DNA of 64,000 nucleotides from Nocardia rhamnosiphila NBRC 108938 (GCF_000720425.1 NZ_JOAJ01000001.1:806001-870000); one strand, 5' to 3'; shown: positions 25,893 through 34,320, numbered from the stretch's first letter. A program made the numbers and translations. The notes: a model not told the origin generated them from the sequence alone.

Positions 25893-26532
25893 GCACCGTC
25901 AGGATGGTCCGGCAGCCGAAGGGCGTATCGATTTTGCGGCGCAAGGTGCTGATGTAGACCTCGACGATATTCGGGTCGCCATCGTAGGCGAAATCCCAGA
26001 CATGGTGCAGGATATCGGCTTTGGACACGACCTCTCCGGCGCGCACGGCCAGGTGTTCCAATACCGCGAATTCTTTGGCGGTCAGGACGATCTCGCGGTC
26101 TCCACGCCGGCAGCCGTGGGTGGCGGGGTCGACCACCAGATCGCCGACGCGCAGGAGGCGCACACCGCCGCGGGTGCGGCGGCGCAGCAGGGCCCGGATC
26201 CGGGCTACGAGCACCACATAGGAGAACGGTTTGCTGAGGTAGTCGTCGGCACCGGTGTCCAGGCCCTCGGCCTCGTCGTACTCGCCGTCCTTGGCGGTGA
26301 GCATCAGCACCGGTGTTTCGTGACCCGCGGCGCGCAGGGTCGCGCACACCCGGTAGCCGTTCATACCGGGCAGCATGATGTCCAGGATGATCAGGTCGTA
26401 CTCGGTGGTGGTGGCGCGGTGCAGCCCCTCGGCCCCGTCGTGCACGACGTCGACCGCGAAACCCTCGGCCGACAACCCTTTCGCCAGTGCGAGGGCGAGC
26501 CGTTTCTCATCCTCCACGATCAGCAGACGCAT
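25855..26532 (-). CDS. OmpR/PhoB-family response regulator
   Basis: 225 residues. Receiver domain with the acidic pocket EDE (7-9), phospho-acceptor D51 (ILDIMLPG) and K101 (LSKPF), followed by a C-terminal winged-helix domain (EVVSKADILHHVWDF, then VEVYISTLRRKI). First gene of the pair with the kinase. The 120-bp gap to the divergent PepSY gene contains three CTTCAG boxes, so the regulator probably controls both directions. The same module precedes the small gene at 8132-8332. Confidence 0.95.
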   Translation of the reverse strand: MRLLIVEDEKRLALALAKGLSAEGFAVDVVHDGAEGLHRATTTEYDLIILDIMLPGMNGYRVCATLRAAGHETPVLMLTAKDGEYDEAEGLDTGADDYLSKPFSYVVLVARIRALLRRRTRGGVRLLRVGDLVVDPATHGCRRGDREIVLTAKEFAVLEHLAVRAGEVVSKADILHHVWDFAYDGDPNIVEVYISTLRRKIDTPFGCRTILTVRGAGYRMAAERG

Positions 26533-26550
26533 CCACCCAGAGTGTCAGAC

Positions 26551-26610
26551 GCTTCCTGAAATGTTCTTCAGGTGACTTCAGGTCACCTTCAGTATCGGCT
26601 TGCCACAGTG
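26551..26610 (+). promoter_or_regulatory. Triple-CTTCAG promoter module (copy 2)
   Basis: GCTTCCTGAA, 5 nt, CTTCAG (26566), 4 nt, CTTCAG (26576), 5 nt, CTTCAG (26587), 8 nt, TGCCACAGTG, then 42 nt to the PepSY start. It has the same spacings as copy 1 at 8373-8432, with 43 of 60 positions identical. The boxes repeat every 10-11 bp, as expected for dimers of an OmpR-type regulator. Confidence 0.8.
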
Positions 26611-26652
26611 ATGAGCGTATTCGGGACGTACACCCACTCAGGAGGTTTCACC

Positions 26653-27030
26653 ATGGCAAGCGTTATTCGTCAGGCGGTCGCCGGTCTGCGCTGGATTCTG
26701 ATCGGTGCCGCGGTCGTGGCCGTGGTCGCCGGTGCCGCCGTCGGCGTCGCCACTGTTGCCCTCGGACACACCCCACCGCACGGCACCGTGGCCCTCGATC
26801 GCCCGATCGCGGAGTGGTCTCTCGTCGCCGATCCCGGAATAGATCGCATCCAGGCCATGGACGCCGCCGTGGCCGCGGTGCCGGACAGCAGGGCGGTCGC
26901 GGCCGAGTTCGAGACCGAGCACCGCGGACCGGTGTGGGAAGTGGAGGTCGTGACCTCGGCGGGCGTCGAGTACGAGGTGACGGTGGACGCGAACACCGGT
27001 GAGATCATCGGTGCGGCCGAACACGATTGA
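26653..27030 (+). CDS. Membrane-anchored PepSY-domain protein
   Basis: 125 residues from the ATG at 26653 (GGAGG at seven bases). An N-terminal hydrophobic anchor (about 14-38) is followed by an extracytoplasmic PepSY domain: AMDAAVAAVPDSRAVAAEFE, then WEVEVVTSAGVEYEVTVDANTGEIIG. PepSY domains often inhibit proteases or accompany two-component systems that sense envelope or metal stress. The gene is divergent from the response regulator and has the triple-box promoter, so it is almost certainly a target and perhaps a feedback partner of the kinase. Confidence 0.9.
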   Translation: MASVIRQAVAGLRWILIGAAVVAVVAGAAVGVATVALGHTPPHGTVALDRPIAEWSLVADPGIDRIQAMDAAVAAVPDSRAVAAEFETEHRGPVWEVEVVTSAGVEYEVTVDANTGEIIGAAEHD

Positions 27031-27061
27031 TCCTCCCCGTGCGTGTCCGGGCGCCGGGTAC

Positions 27062-27095
27062 GGGCCGGCTGTCGCTCCAGGGCGGCAGCCGGCCC
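27062..27095 (+). terminator. Possible terminator after the PepSY gene
   Basis: A 10-bp stem GGGCCGGCTG/CAGCCGGCCC with a 14-base loop, about 30 bp after the PepSY stop. No T-run. Confidence 0.4.
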
Positions 27096-27200
27096 CGCCG
27101 CGTAGACGAGGTGCGCGAGCAGGCGGCGCGGCGATGCGACACTGGACTCGCTGTCGCTGTTGTCCGCGAGAGTTCCGGATCGAACAGAAGGTGACCGCCG

Positions 27201-27901
27201 ATGACGATGATCGAGGTGCCCGCGCCCGACGGCGATATCGAGGCCGTGTGGGAGACACCCGAGGGCCCGGGACCGTGGCCCGCGGTGGTGCTGCTGCACG
27301 ACGCGGTGGGCCTGACCGCCGACCTGCGTCGCAATGTCCGCATGCTGGCCGATCACGGCTATCTGGTGATCGCGCCGGATCTGTTTTCCCGCGGGCCGCG
27401 TTGTGTGCCCGGCGTATTCCGCGATCTGCTGTTCACCGGTGAGGGTAGGGCGGTGCGCGATATCGTCGCCGCGCTGCGGCGGATACGCGACGATTCCTCG
27501 TGCACCGGCCGGGTCGCGGTGGCCGGTTTCTGTATGGGTGGTGGTTTCGCCTTGCTCACCGCGCCTCGCGGTTTCGACGCCGCCGCTCCCTTCTATCCGA
27601 CCAGCCGCGGCAACTACGCGGAGATGTTGCGGGGCAGCTGCCCGATCGTCGCCAGCTACGGCCGGTTGGATCCGATCAATATCGGCCGGGCGCGCCGGCT
27701 GGAACGGGTACTCGACGATTACGGCGTCCCCCACGACGTCAAGACCTATTCCGGGGTCACCCACGCGTTCGCCAACCGGCTGCCCACGAGCCCGTACTGC
27801 GGGTCGCGGGTCTCGGTTACGACGAGGAGGCCACCGAGGACGCCTGGCGACGTGTTTTCGCCTTTTTCGACGCACACCTGACAAGTCCCTCGCCGCACTG
27901 A
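27201..27901 (+). pseudogene. Dienelactone hydrolase family gene with a C-terminal frameshift
   Basis: The first frame (27201 onward) encodes a dienelactone hydrolase with nucleophile Cys in AGFCMGGGFAL, acid in YGRLDPI and base in THAF. After LPTSP (about 27794) this frame turns into unrelated residues and stops at 27881. One base is missing: from 27797 another frame continues with the expected end (LRVAGLGYDEEATEDAWRRV, then FAFFDAHL) and stops at 27901. Restoring a base between 27794 and 27797 gives a normal protein of about 233 residues. Either the gene is broken or the assembly has an error. The triad lies before the break, so partial activity is possible. Confidence 0.82.
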
Positions 27902-28085
27902 CTTCCGCTGCCGCGGTCGACAACGGAACCGATGCGGCGCAGCCGGTTTCGTGTTCCCGGCAACGGGAAGTCATCGGCCGGAAATTGAAGCCGTTGAATA
28001 TCGTACCGTTCAACAACGGCATAGTTGCCGCTGCTGCGTCCGGCGTCGTGTCCGGGCGGTTCGGTTCGACGGAAGCAGGTTCGAT

Positions 28086-28145
28086 ATGTCCAACAACTTC
28101 TTCATGACCTTCATGATGATGATGATCATGATGATGATGTTCTGA
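28086..28145 (+). CDS. 19-residue methionine-rich micropeptide (putative)
   Basis: An ATG-to-TGA frame encoding MSNNFFMTFMMMMIMMMMF: ten methionines in 19 residues, otherwise Phe, Ile, Asn, Thr and Ser. AGG lies about six bases upstream. The peptide would be wholly hydrophobic and could insert in the membrane; sulfur-rich surfaces bind Cu(I) or Ag(I). It might also be only a simple-sequence ATG repeat. The clean start, ribosome site and stop, and the strong hairpin downstream at 28246-28283, argue for a real gene, but I know of no homologue. Confidence 0.45.
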   Translation: MSNNFFMTFMMMMIMMMMF

Positions 28146-28245
28146 GATCTCGCGTGGCCGTCCGGGCTCGTCGCCGGTCGATGGGCCGGAATTATCCGAA
28201 AGCCTTCGCCCCGGCGCAACGGTGGGCGAGACAGCCCGGTGAAAC

Positions 28246-28283
28246 GGATGAGCAGGTCGCCCGGGGCGGCGACCTGCTCATCC
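28246..28283. terminator. Strong hairpin between micropeptide and secreted peptide genes
   Basis: A perfect 16-bp stem (28246-28261 and 28268-28283) with a 6-base loop. It lies between two small convergent genes and could serve as terminator for both. Confidence 0.7.
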
Positions 28284-28433
28284 CGGCGCACGCTCCTCGA
28301 CGAGCAACGTGCGCTCTTCCGGGTGGTTCGTGATCGATACCGGGTGATTCACCCAGACATGCCGGACTGCATCGGATATGCCCGACGGTGCGAGTACCGG
28401 CCGGTCGGCACATGAGCTCCGGAAGTGCGAAGC

Positions 28434-28598
28434 TCAGATACAGACTGTGGCGCTTCCGAGGGGGATACACAGGATGATGGCAGAACCGGTGATCGGGGTG
28501 GCCGACGGGGTGGCGGCCGAGGCTGCCGGGGCGCCGAGGGCGCCGAGAGACAGGGCGATCGCAGTTGCGGCGAAAATCTTGGTCATTCTGGTAGACAT
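28434..28598 (-). CDS. 54-residue secreted peptide with two cysteines
   Basis: GAAGGA stands six bases before the ATG at 28598. Residues 1-28 form a clear Sec signal peptide (MSTRMTKIFAATAIALSLG, then ending ASA). The mature part would be about 26 residues, rich in Thr/Pro/Ser, ending with C44-IPLGSATV-C53-I. The C-x8-C pair could close a disulfide loop at the C-terminus. I recognise no family; many actinobacteria secrete such mini-proteins. No processing or export gene is adjacent. Confidence 0.72.
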   Translation of the reverse strand: MSTRMTKIFAATAIALSLGALGAPAASAATPSATPITGSAIILCIPLGSATVCI

Positions 28599-29108
28599 TG
28601 CATATCCTTCGGTCGGGGTGAAACCAGGGACATCATCTTTCGCGCAGCATCATCAGTTTTCGCTGCGGGCAAGGCCGACACCAGACAAGGAATCATCAAA
28701 TTTTCCGGGACCGACGTCACGAGTGGGTCACCGGTATGCCGCGACGGGTCGCGCCGAGATCGCGGTGACCGCGGAATCGTTGAGGAACGCCCGGCGTCGA
28801 ATTCTTCCCGGCCGCGCACGATATCCGAGTGGTTCGCGCGTGCCCGGTCGGCCAGGGCGTTCGCCACCACCGCGAGGCCTTCACCCCGCGGCGACAGGGA
28901 GTGCTCGACCCGAGGTGGCGCGGACGTGTAGACCGGGCGGCTGATCAGCCCGTCCCGCACCGGTTTTCGGTGCTCACGGTGAGAATGCGCTGGGGCAGGC
29001 CGGGAATCGCCCGCTACAACTCGCTGAAACGCCAAGGCCGGAATACAAGTCGTGGCCGAAGGGCTTGTCGGAGAGGGGGCGACAAGCCCTTCGGAGTTGC
29101 GCGGCGGG
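28599..29108. other. 510-bp intergenic region
   Basis: The region lies upstream of the secreted peptide gene and downstream of the MFS transporter (both minus strand). Apart from the terminator at 29056-29094 and the probable promoter of the peptide gene, I see no supported gene; open frames here read through in several phases without ribosome sites. Confidence 0.5.
29056..29094 (-). terminator. Terminator of the MarR/MFS operon
   Basis: A perfect 15-bp stem (29056-29070 and 29080-29094) with a 9-base loop, starting 15 bases after the transporter stop codon. Confidence 0.8.
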
Positions 29109-31700
29109 TTACTCCTGCCCGTCGGTTCCGTACCCGAGTTCGACGTCGTAGCCGACCTCTTCGCCGGAAATATCGATCTGCCCGGTGACCGGCGGATAGC
29201 CGCGGGCCACGACCGTGTACCGGCCCTCGGGGAGATCGGGCACGATGTAGCGGCCCTGCTCGTCGGTGTGCGCGGTGGCGGCCACATCGCCGGTGGCGTC
29301 GAGGACGGTGATCTGGATATCGGTCACCGGCCGGCCACCGTCGGCTCGGGCCGATCCGGTCAGCACGGCCATCGGCGCGAGTTCGATATCGTGCCGCAGC
29401 CGGCCGCTGTCGGGCACGGTCAGCGCGGTCGCGCTCGGGCGCATGTGCTCGGCGACCGCCACCAGTGTGTAGGTGCCGGGAACCACGCCGTGGCAGAGGT
29501 AGGCGCCGTCCTCGCCGGACGCGGCCGATGCGACGACCTCGCCGTACTGGTCGGTCACCGTGACCGTCGCGCCGGCCAGCGGCGCATCGCCGCGGGTCGA
29601 GCGGACGGTGCCCGACAACTCGCCGAGCCCGGAGAGGGTCAGGTCCATGCGCTGTGGCTGCGCGGCATGCGCGACATTGACCGCGGTGGGCCGGTGACCC
29701 GGCGCCGAGACGATCAGCACATAACTACCCGGCCCGGGGGCGTTGACGGTGTAGCCGCCGTCGCCCGCCCCGCTCGCCCGCGCGACCTGGTGTCCGCGCT
29801 GGTCGATCAGGGTGAGTGCCGCACCGGGGACCGGGCGTCCATCCTCGCGGGTGATGTGCCCGTGGAACGAACCGCTCTCCTCGCCGGCCCCGGAGTACCG
29901 GGCCGTCGGCAGCGAGGTCTGTGCGGTGACGGCCGGGCTGTACACGCCGTGACCGTTCTGTCCGGCCGGCGCCTGCGCGGTGAGCGCGCCGACAGGTACG
30001 GGCGCCGGTTCGGTTCGCGGATCGTCGGCGTCCTCGGTCACCGGGGCGTGGTGGCGACCCACCGGCTCGGCCATCGCGGGGGTGCGTTCGAGATCGGCCA
30101 GATCATCGGGCACCTCGGCCTTGGGCTCCATATCGGTGGCGGCCGCGGGATCGGCCGTCGGCTCGATATCGATCGTGCGCCGCAGCGGGCGGTTCGGCAG
30201 CAGCGCCGCGGCGATGAGCGCCACCACACAGGTCACCGCGGCGATCAGGAAGATCCGGCCGGTGGCGTCACCGTAGGAGAAGCGCACGATCTCGGCGATC
30301 GGGGCGGGCAGCGCCTTCAGGTCCAGATTGCCGCTGCCCGACGACGTGGTGTGGATGCCGAGTTCGGCGAAACGGGCGGTGGACAGTTCGCTCACCCGGG
30401 TCGCCAGGACCGAACCCAGGACCGAGACGCCGATGGCACCACCGAAGGTGCGGAAGAAGGCGACGCTGCTGGACGCGGCGCCGATGTTCTGCACGCTCAC
30501 GGTGTTCTGAACCGCCAGCACCAGGTTCTGCATCATCATGCCGACACCCGCGCCGGTCACGGTGATGAAGCAGCCGATCAGCCAGATGTTGGTGGCATGG
30601 TCGACGGTGGAGAGCAGGGCGAATCCGACTACCAGCAGGGCCGCGCCGGTGACGACGAAGCTCTTCCACTTGCCGAACCGGGTGATGAGCTGACCGGAGA
30701 TCACCGAGGCGACGAGCATCCCGGCCACCATCGGCGACGACAGCAGACCCGCTGCGGTGGGGGAGTAGCCGCGGGCGGTCTGCAGGTACTGACCGAGGAA
30801 CGTGGTGGCGCCGAACATACCGACGCCCACGGCGACCGAAGCGAGGATGGCCAGCGCGGTGGTGCGTTCGGTGACGATCTTCAGCGGGATGACCGGATCC
30901 TTCACCCGCGATTCGACGAACACCGTCAGCGCCAGCAGCAGGACGCCGCCACCGACGTAGAGCGCCGATTCGGTGGACCACCACTCGTAGTACCCGGCCT
31001 TACCGGCGAACGAGACCCAGATCAGCAGGACCGAGACGCCCGCGGTGAGCAGGGTGGCGCCGAGCCAGTCGATCTTGACGCCCTCTTTACGGGTCGTCGG
31101 CAGCCGCAGCGTGCGCTGCAGGAGCAGCAGGGCGATCACGGCGAGGGGGATGCAGATGAAGAAGCACCAGCGCCAGCCGAGTGGGCTGTCCACGATGACG
31201 CCGCCCAGGATCGGTCCGCCGGTCATGGAGACCGCCATGACCGCACCCATGTAGCCGGAGTACCGCCCGCGTTCGCGCGGCGGAATGATGCTGCCGATGA
31301 TCGCGACGACCAGCGCGGTCAGCCCACCCATGCCGACGCCCTGCAATGCGCGGGCGGCCAGGAGTAGTCCGACATTGTGGGCGAAACCGGCGATCACCGA
31401 GCCGACCACGAAGATGATGATGCCCAGCTGCACCAGCGTCTTCTTGTTGAACAGGTCGGCCAGCTTGCCCCAGATCGGCGTCGAGGCCGCGTTGGTGAGC
31501 AGAGCGGTGGTGATGACCCAGGCGTAGGCGGTCTGTGACGCCTGTAGATCACCGATGATGGTCGGCAGGGCGTTGGCGACGATGGTCGTGCTGAGCAGCG
31601 CGGTGAACAGCGCCGCCAGCAGACCGGTCATCGCTTCGAGGATTTCGCGATGGCTCATGGCGAGCGGATCGCGAGAGGCTGGCGCCTCGGTGTCAGACAT
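29109..31700 (-). CDS. DHA2 MFS exporter with three C-terminal carboxypeptidase-regulatory-like repeats
   Basis: 863 residues from the ATG at 31700. The first 510 or so form a 14-helix EmrB/QacA-type exporter (motif A GKLADLFNKKTLV; motif C-like MTGGPILGGVIVD). A charged Pro/Ala linker of about 100 residues follows. The last 250 residues hold three tandem beta-sandwich repeats, each with the pattern G-x-V/I...P-(V/L)-(A/P)-G-A-x-(V/L)-T-(V/L)-x-D...G-x-Y...(P/G)-x-G-x-Y-x-(V/L). These are carboxypeptidase-regulatory-like domains, usually extracytoplasmic in other proteins. The start overlaps the MarR stop (ATGTCTGA, 8 nt), so the genes are coupled. Confidence 0.92.
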   Translation of the reverse strand: MSDTEAPASRDPLAMSHREILEAMTGLLAALFTALLSTTIVANALPTIIGDLQASQTAYAWVITTALLTNAASTPIWGKLADLFNKKTLVQLGIIIFVVGSVIAGFAHNVGLLLAARALQGVGMGGLTALVVAIIGSIIPPRERGRYSGYMGAVMAVSMTGGPILGGVIVDSPLGWRWCFFICIPLAVIALLLLQRTLRLPTTRKEGVKIDWLGATLLTAGVSVLLIWVSFAGKAGYYEWWSTESALYVGGGVLLLALTVFVESRVKDPVIPLKIVTERTTALAILASVAVGVGMFGATTFLGQYLQTARGYSPTAAGLLSSPMVAGMLVASVISGQLITRFGKWKSFVVTGAALLVVGFALLSTVDHATNIWLIGCFITVTGAGVGMMMQNLVLAVQNTVSVQNIGAASSSVAFFRTFGGAIGVSVLGSVLATRVSELSTARFAELGIHTTSSGSGNLDLKALPAPIAEIVRFSYGDATGRIFLIAAVTCVVALIAAALLPNRPLRRTIDIEPTADPAAATDMEPKAEVPDDLADLERTPAMAEPVGRHHAPVTEDADDPRTEPAPVPVGALTAQAPAGQNGHGVYSPAVTAQTSLPTARYSGAGEESGSFHGHITREDGRPVPGAALTLIDQRGHQVARASGAGDGGYTVNAPGPGSYVLIVSAPGHRPTAVNVAHAAQPQRMDLTLSGLGELSGTVRSTRGDAPLAGATVTVTDQYGEVVASAASGEDGAYLCHGVVPGTYTLVAVAEHMRPSATALTVPDSGRLRHDIELAPMAVLTGSARADGGRPVTDIQITVLDATGDVAATAHTDEQGRYIVPDLPEGRYTVVARGYPPVTGQIDISGEEVGYDVELGYGTDGQE

Positions 31701-32199
31701 CGGCTCTCTCTTTCGAAACCTGCGGGTTCTCGTCCGCCGTGCCACAGCGGTCCCGGGAGTTGAGGGAATTGCGGAGGCGGCGCATCACCTGATAGGCCTG
31801 TTCCACGTCGTCCTCGGTCCAATCGCCGAGGGTTTCCTGGAGGTGCCGGGTGTGCAACGCCCGGACGCGGTGCAGCAGATCCTGGCCGTCCGGGGTCAGC
31901 CGGACCAGGCTGGCGCGGCCGTCGCTGGGATCGGCCTCGCGGCTGATGTATCCGGCGGCGGCCAGTTCGGTGATGTGCCGGCTCATTGCCGACGGGGTGA
32001 TGCGGAGGTCGGCCGCGAGGCCCACCTGCCGGCAGGGGCCCGCCGTCTCGAGGGTGGATAGGACGCCGAGCCCACCGGGGAGGAGCCGGCCCGCGTCGGA
32101 CTGGGCCAGCGTGCTCCGGAGGGCCCGGCCGATGAGGAACATCTCACCGAGGAGGTTCTGTGTGGTATCCGCTGAGACTGGCACGGTGGCTCCAAACAA
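31693..32199 (-). CDS. MarR-family regulator of the adjacent MFS exporter
   Basis: 168 residues. Winged helix: VGLAADLRITPSAMSRHITE, then the wing READPSDGRASLVRLTPDG with the family's conserved D-x-R. It is first in the operon with the MFS gene. A palindrome TTAGTT-N9-AACTAA lies directly upstream (32203-32223), a likely operator. Typical function: ligand-released repressor of the drug exporter. Confidence 0.92.
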   Translation of the reverse strand: MFGATVPVSADTTQNLLGEMFLIGRALRSTLAQSDAGRLLPGGLGVLSTLETAGPCRQVGLAADLRITPSAMSRHITELAAAGYISREADPSDGRASLVRLTPDGQDLLHRVRALHTRHLQETLGDWTEDDVEQAYQVMRRLRNSLNSRDRCGTADENPQVSKERADV

Positions 32200-32202
32200 T
32201 GA

Positions 32203-32223
32203 TTAGTTCACTACGCTAACTAA
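32203..32223. promoter_or_regulatory. Palindromic operator of the MarR/MFS operon
   Basis: TTAGTT (32203-32208) and AACTAA (32218-32223), spaced 9 bp, immediately before the MarR start codon. MarR dimers bind imperfect palindromes of this size near their own promoter. Confidence 0.65.
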
Positions 32224-32378
32224 AAATAGATCAGTTGCTTGCAGTAATCAACTATCGCAAATCGGACACGGAACTGCGGGTCGGGCGCGGCTCCCGGGGG
32301 AGTCGACTCGATTAGCCTCGAGGTGGAACCGAATATCCCGAGCCGGATGCTGTATCCGGTCCGATCGAAAGGGTAATT

Positions 32379-33035
32379 GTGCCGATAGAGCTGGACCTGT
32401 CGACCGACGAACTGCTGTCCACTACCCGGGCGGTACGCAAGCGCCTCGACCTCGAGCGCGAGGTCCCGCTCGAGGTCGTGCGAGAGTGTATCGAACTGGC
32501 GGTCCAGGCGCCGAGCGGTTCGAACCGGCAGGGCTGGCACTGGGTCGTGGTCACCGATGCCGAACGCAAGCGCGGGCTGGGGGAGCTGTACCGGAAATCC
32601 TTCGAACGCTACGCGGCGTCGAAGTACTTCCCCGGGAACCAGGCCGATTCCGGCTCGTCGGAGGACGCCGCCCGGCAGCGTATCGCGAGTTCGGCGACGT
32701 ACCTGGCGGAGAAGATGGGTGAGGTGCCGACCCTGCTCGTGCCGTGCATCGAGGGGCGGGTGGACGGGGCCTCGGGTGCGCAGAGCGCCTCCCATTGGTC
32801 ATCGCTGTTCCCGGCGGTGTGGAGCTTCTGCCTGGCCGCGCGTTCCCGCGGGCTCGGTACGGCCTGGACCACCCTGCATCTGAGCTATGAGCGCGAGGCC
32901 GCCGACATCCTGGGAATTCCGTACGACACGGTCTCCCAGGGGGCGCTCCTCCCGGTCGCCTATACCAAGGGGACCGATTTCAAGCCGGCCGCGCGCACGG
33001 ATCTGGACCGGATCGTGCACATCGGAGGCTGGTAG
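32379..33035 (+). CDS. Nitroreductase-family FMN oxidoreductase
   Basis: 218 residues from the GTG at 32379 (AAAGGG at five bases). The N-terminal FMN-phosphate motif is TRAVRKRL, followed by LAVQAPSGSNRQGWHWVVV, and the second FMN loop lies in SRGLGTAWTTLHL. Such enzymes reduce nitro groups, quinones or enones with NAD(P)H. It is the first plus-strand gene before the catabolic region and has a separate upstream promoter, so its membership in that region is inference. Confidence 0.88.
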   Translation: MPIELDLSTDELLSTTRAVRKRLDLEREVPLEVVRECIELAVQAPSGSNRQGWHWVVVTDAERKRGLGELYRKSFERYAASKYFPGNQADSGSSEDAARQRIASSATYLAEKMGEVPTLLVPCIEGRVDGASGAQSASHWSSLFPAVWSFCLAARSRGLGTAWTTLHLSYEREAADILGIPYDTVSQGALLPVAYTKGTDFKPAARTDLDRIVHIGGW

Positions 33036-33302
33036 GCCGGCCGCTCGCGATCTCGCCCGGGTCCGGCCCGCGTAGGCGCTCCGCGCCCGTGGGCGGGGCC
33101 TCGCCGGACTCGATCCGGCTGCGGTGACGTATATCTGCACGCCCGCCGGGAGGTGACCGCATCGCCCCCCGACGGGCGTTCTGCGTAGGGGCGAATGGGG
33201 AGGCGGGCATACCGCCGGAAGCCGGTGATGTCCGGCGCTGAACTGGGCGGACAGTCGACTCTTGACAGGTGGCGTGTCAGCGATCACACTTGCCACGGAA
33301 GT
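33036..33302. promoter_or_regulatory. Upstream region of the cyclase/ligase operon
   Basis: No gene. It contains TTGACA at 33262 and a weaker inverted pair TGACA/TGTCA (33263-33267, 33275-33279) about 40 bp before the main palindrome at 33303-33321. Together they may form a double operator. Confidence 0.4.
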
Positions 33303-33321
33303 TGACATGACTGTCACGTCA
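33303..33321. promoter_or_regulatory. TGAC/GTCA palindrome upstream of the cyclase operon
   Basis: TGACATGACTGTCACGTCA, a 19-bp near-palindrome 25 bp before the start codon. It differs by one base from the site overlapping the TetR promoter at 43652-43670. The TetR protein encoded at 42998-43630 is the probable binder. Confidence 0.75.
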
Positions 33322-33345
33322 TTATCAGTGAGTCAGGAGGCATCG

Positions 33346-34269
33346 GTGCCTGCAGTTCCCGATATGCGCGCGCTCGGGCGAGAAGTGAGCAACTGGGGTC
33401 GCTGGGGGAGCGACGACGAGCGCGGGACCACGAATCTCATCACGCCGGAGCGGGTTGCCGCCGCGGCCGGCCTGATCCGGACCGGTGAGGTCTTCCCTCT
33501 GGGGATTCCCCTCGATGGTGACGGTCCGCAGCCCGGCGGCCTGCGCATCAACCCCATCCGGCTCATGTCCGAGAACGGTCAGGAGCAGGTACTGCCCGGC
33601 GGATTCAAATGGGCCGACGATTACGTCTTCATGCCGCTGCAGGCAGGCTCGCAATACGATTCGCTCGCCCACGTGCACTACGACGACCAGCTCTACAACG
33701 GCTTCCCCGGAGACGGCGTCTCGGTCAAGGGCGCCGGCAAATGCGGTATCCACACCCAGGCGGGTGGTATCGCCGGGCGCGGTGTCCTGCTCGATATCGC
33801 CAAGGCCCGCGGCGTGGACTGGCTCGAGGCCGGTACCGCGATCGGCCCCGAGGAACTCGACGAGGTCGCCGCGGACCAAGGTGTCACGGTCGGCGCGGGC
33901 GATATCCTGCTGATCCGGACGGGCTGGCGCAAGAAGTTCCTCTCCGACGGCGATGCCGCCGGGTTCATGGCGGGAGAGCCGGGACTGAGCCTGAACTGCG
34001 CGACCTGGCTGCGGGAGCGCGATGTGGCAGTGGTCGGCTCGGACAACTGGGCCGTCGAGGTGATGCCCGGCGAGAATCCGGGCTCCGCGTTCGAACTCCA
34101 TATGGTGCTCATCCGGGATATGGGCCTGACCCTCGCCGAGATGCTCGACTTCGAGGATCTGTCCGAGGCGTGTGCCGCCGACGGCCGCTACGACTTCTTC
34201 TACGCGGGCCCGCCCCTGCAGTTCACCCGCGGCATCGGCTCGCCGATCAATCCGCTGGCGATCAGATGA
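33346..34269 (+). CDS. Cyclase-family (kynurenine-formamidase-like) hydrolase
   Basis: 307 residues from the GTG at 33346, chosen because AGGAGG lies five bases upstream; an ATG at 33307 overlaps the operator and lacks such a site. The metal-site block is QAGSQYDSLAHVHYDDQLYNG-like, the form H/Q-x-G-S/T-x-x-D-x-x-x-H of the cyclase family, followed by GVLLDIAKARG and LLIRTGWR. Members hydrolyse amides, lactones or cyclic intermediates in aromatic degradation. First gene of an operon with an acyl-CoA ligase; probably controlled by the TetR palindrome. Confidence 0.85.
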   Translation: MPAVPDMRALGREVSNWGRWGSDDERGTTNLITPERVAAAAGLIRTGEVFPLGIPLDGDGPQPGGLRINPIRLMSENGQEQVLPGGFKWADDYVFMPLQAGSQYDSLAHVHYDDQLYNGFPGDGVSVKGAGKCGIHTQAGGIAGRGVLLDIAKARGVDWLEAGTAIGPEELDEVAADQGVTVGAGDILLIRTGWRKKFLSDGDAAGFMAGEPGLSLNCATWLRERDVAVVGSDNWAVEVMPGENPGSAFELHMVLIRDMGLTLAEMLDFEDLSEACAADGRYDFFYAGPPLQFTRGIGSPINPLAIR

Positions 34270-34320
34270 GGACCGGCATGGACACGATCGCGCTGCCGCA
34301 GTGGAAAGGAAGCAGGACCC

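Noticed and set aside
28110..28139. A trinucleotide ATG microsatellite
   Set aside because: It could be one, but start, stop and ribosome site make a micropeptide a better first hypothesis; kept as a low-confidence gene.
29052..31367. A 771-codon open frame on the plus strand
   Set aside because: It is antisense to the MFS exporter; composition is His/Gly/Asp/Arg-rich with no domain, and it has no ribosome site.
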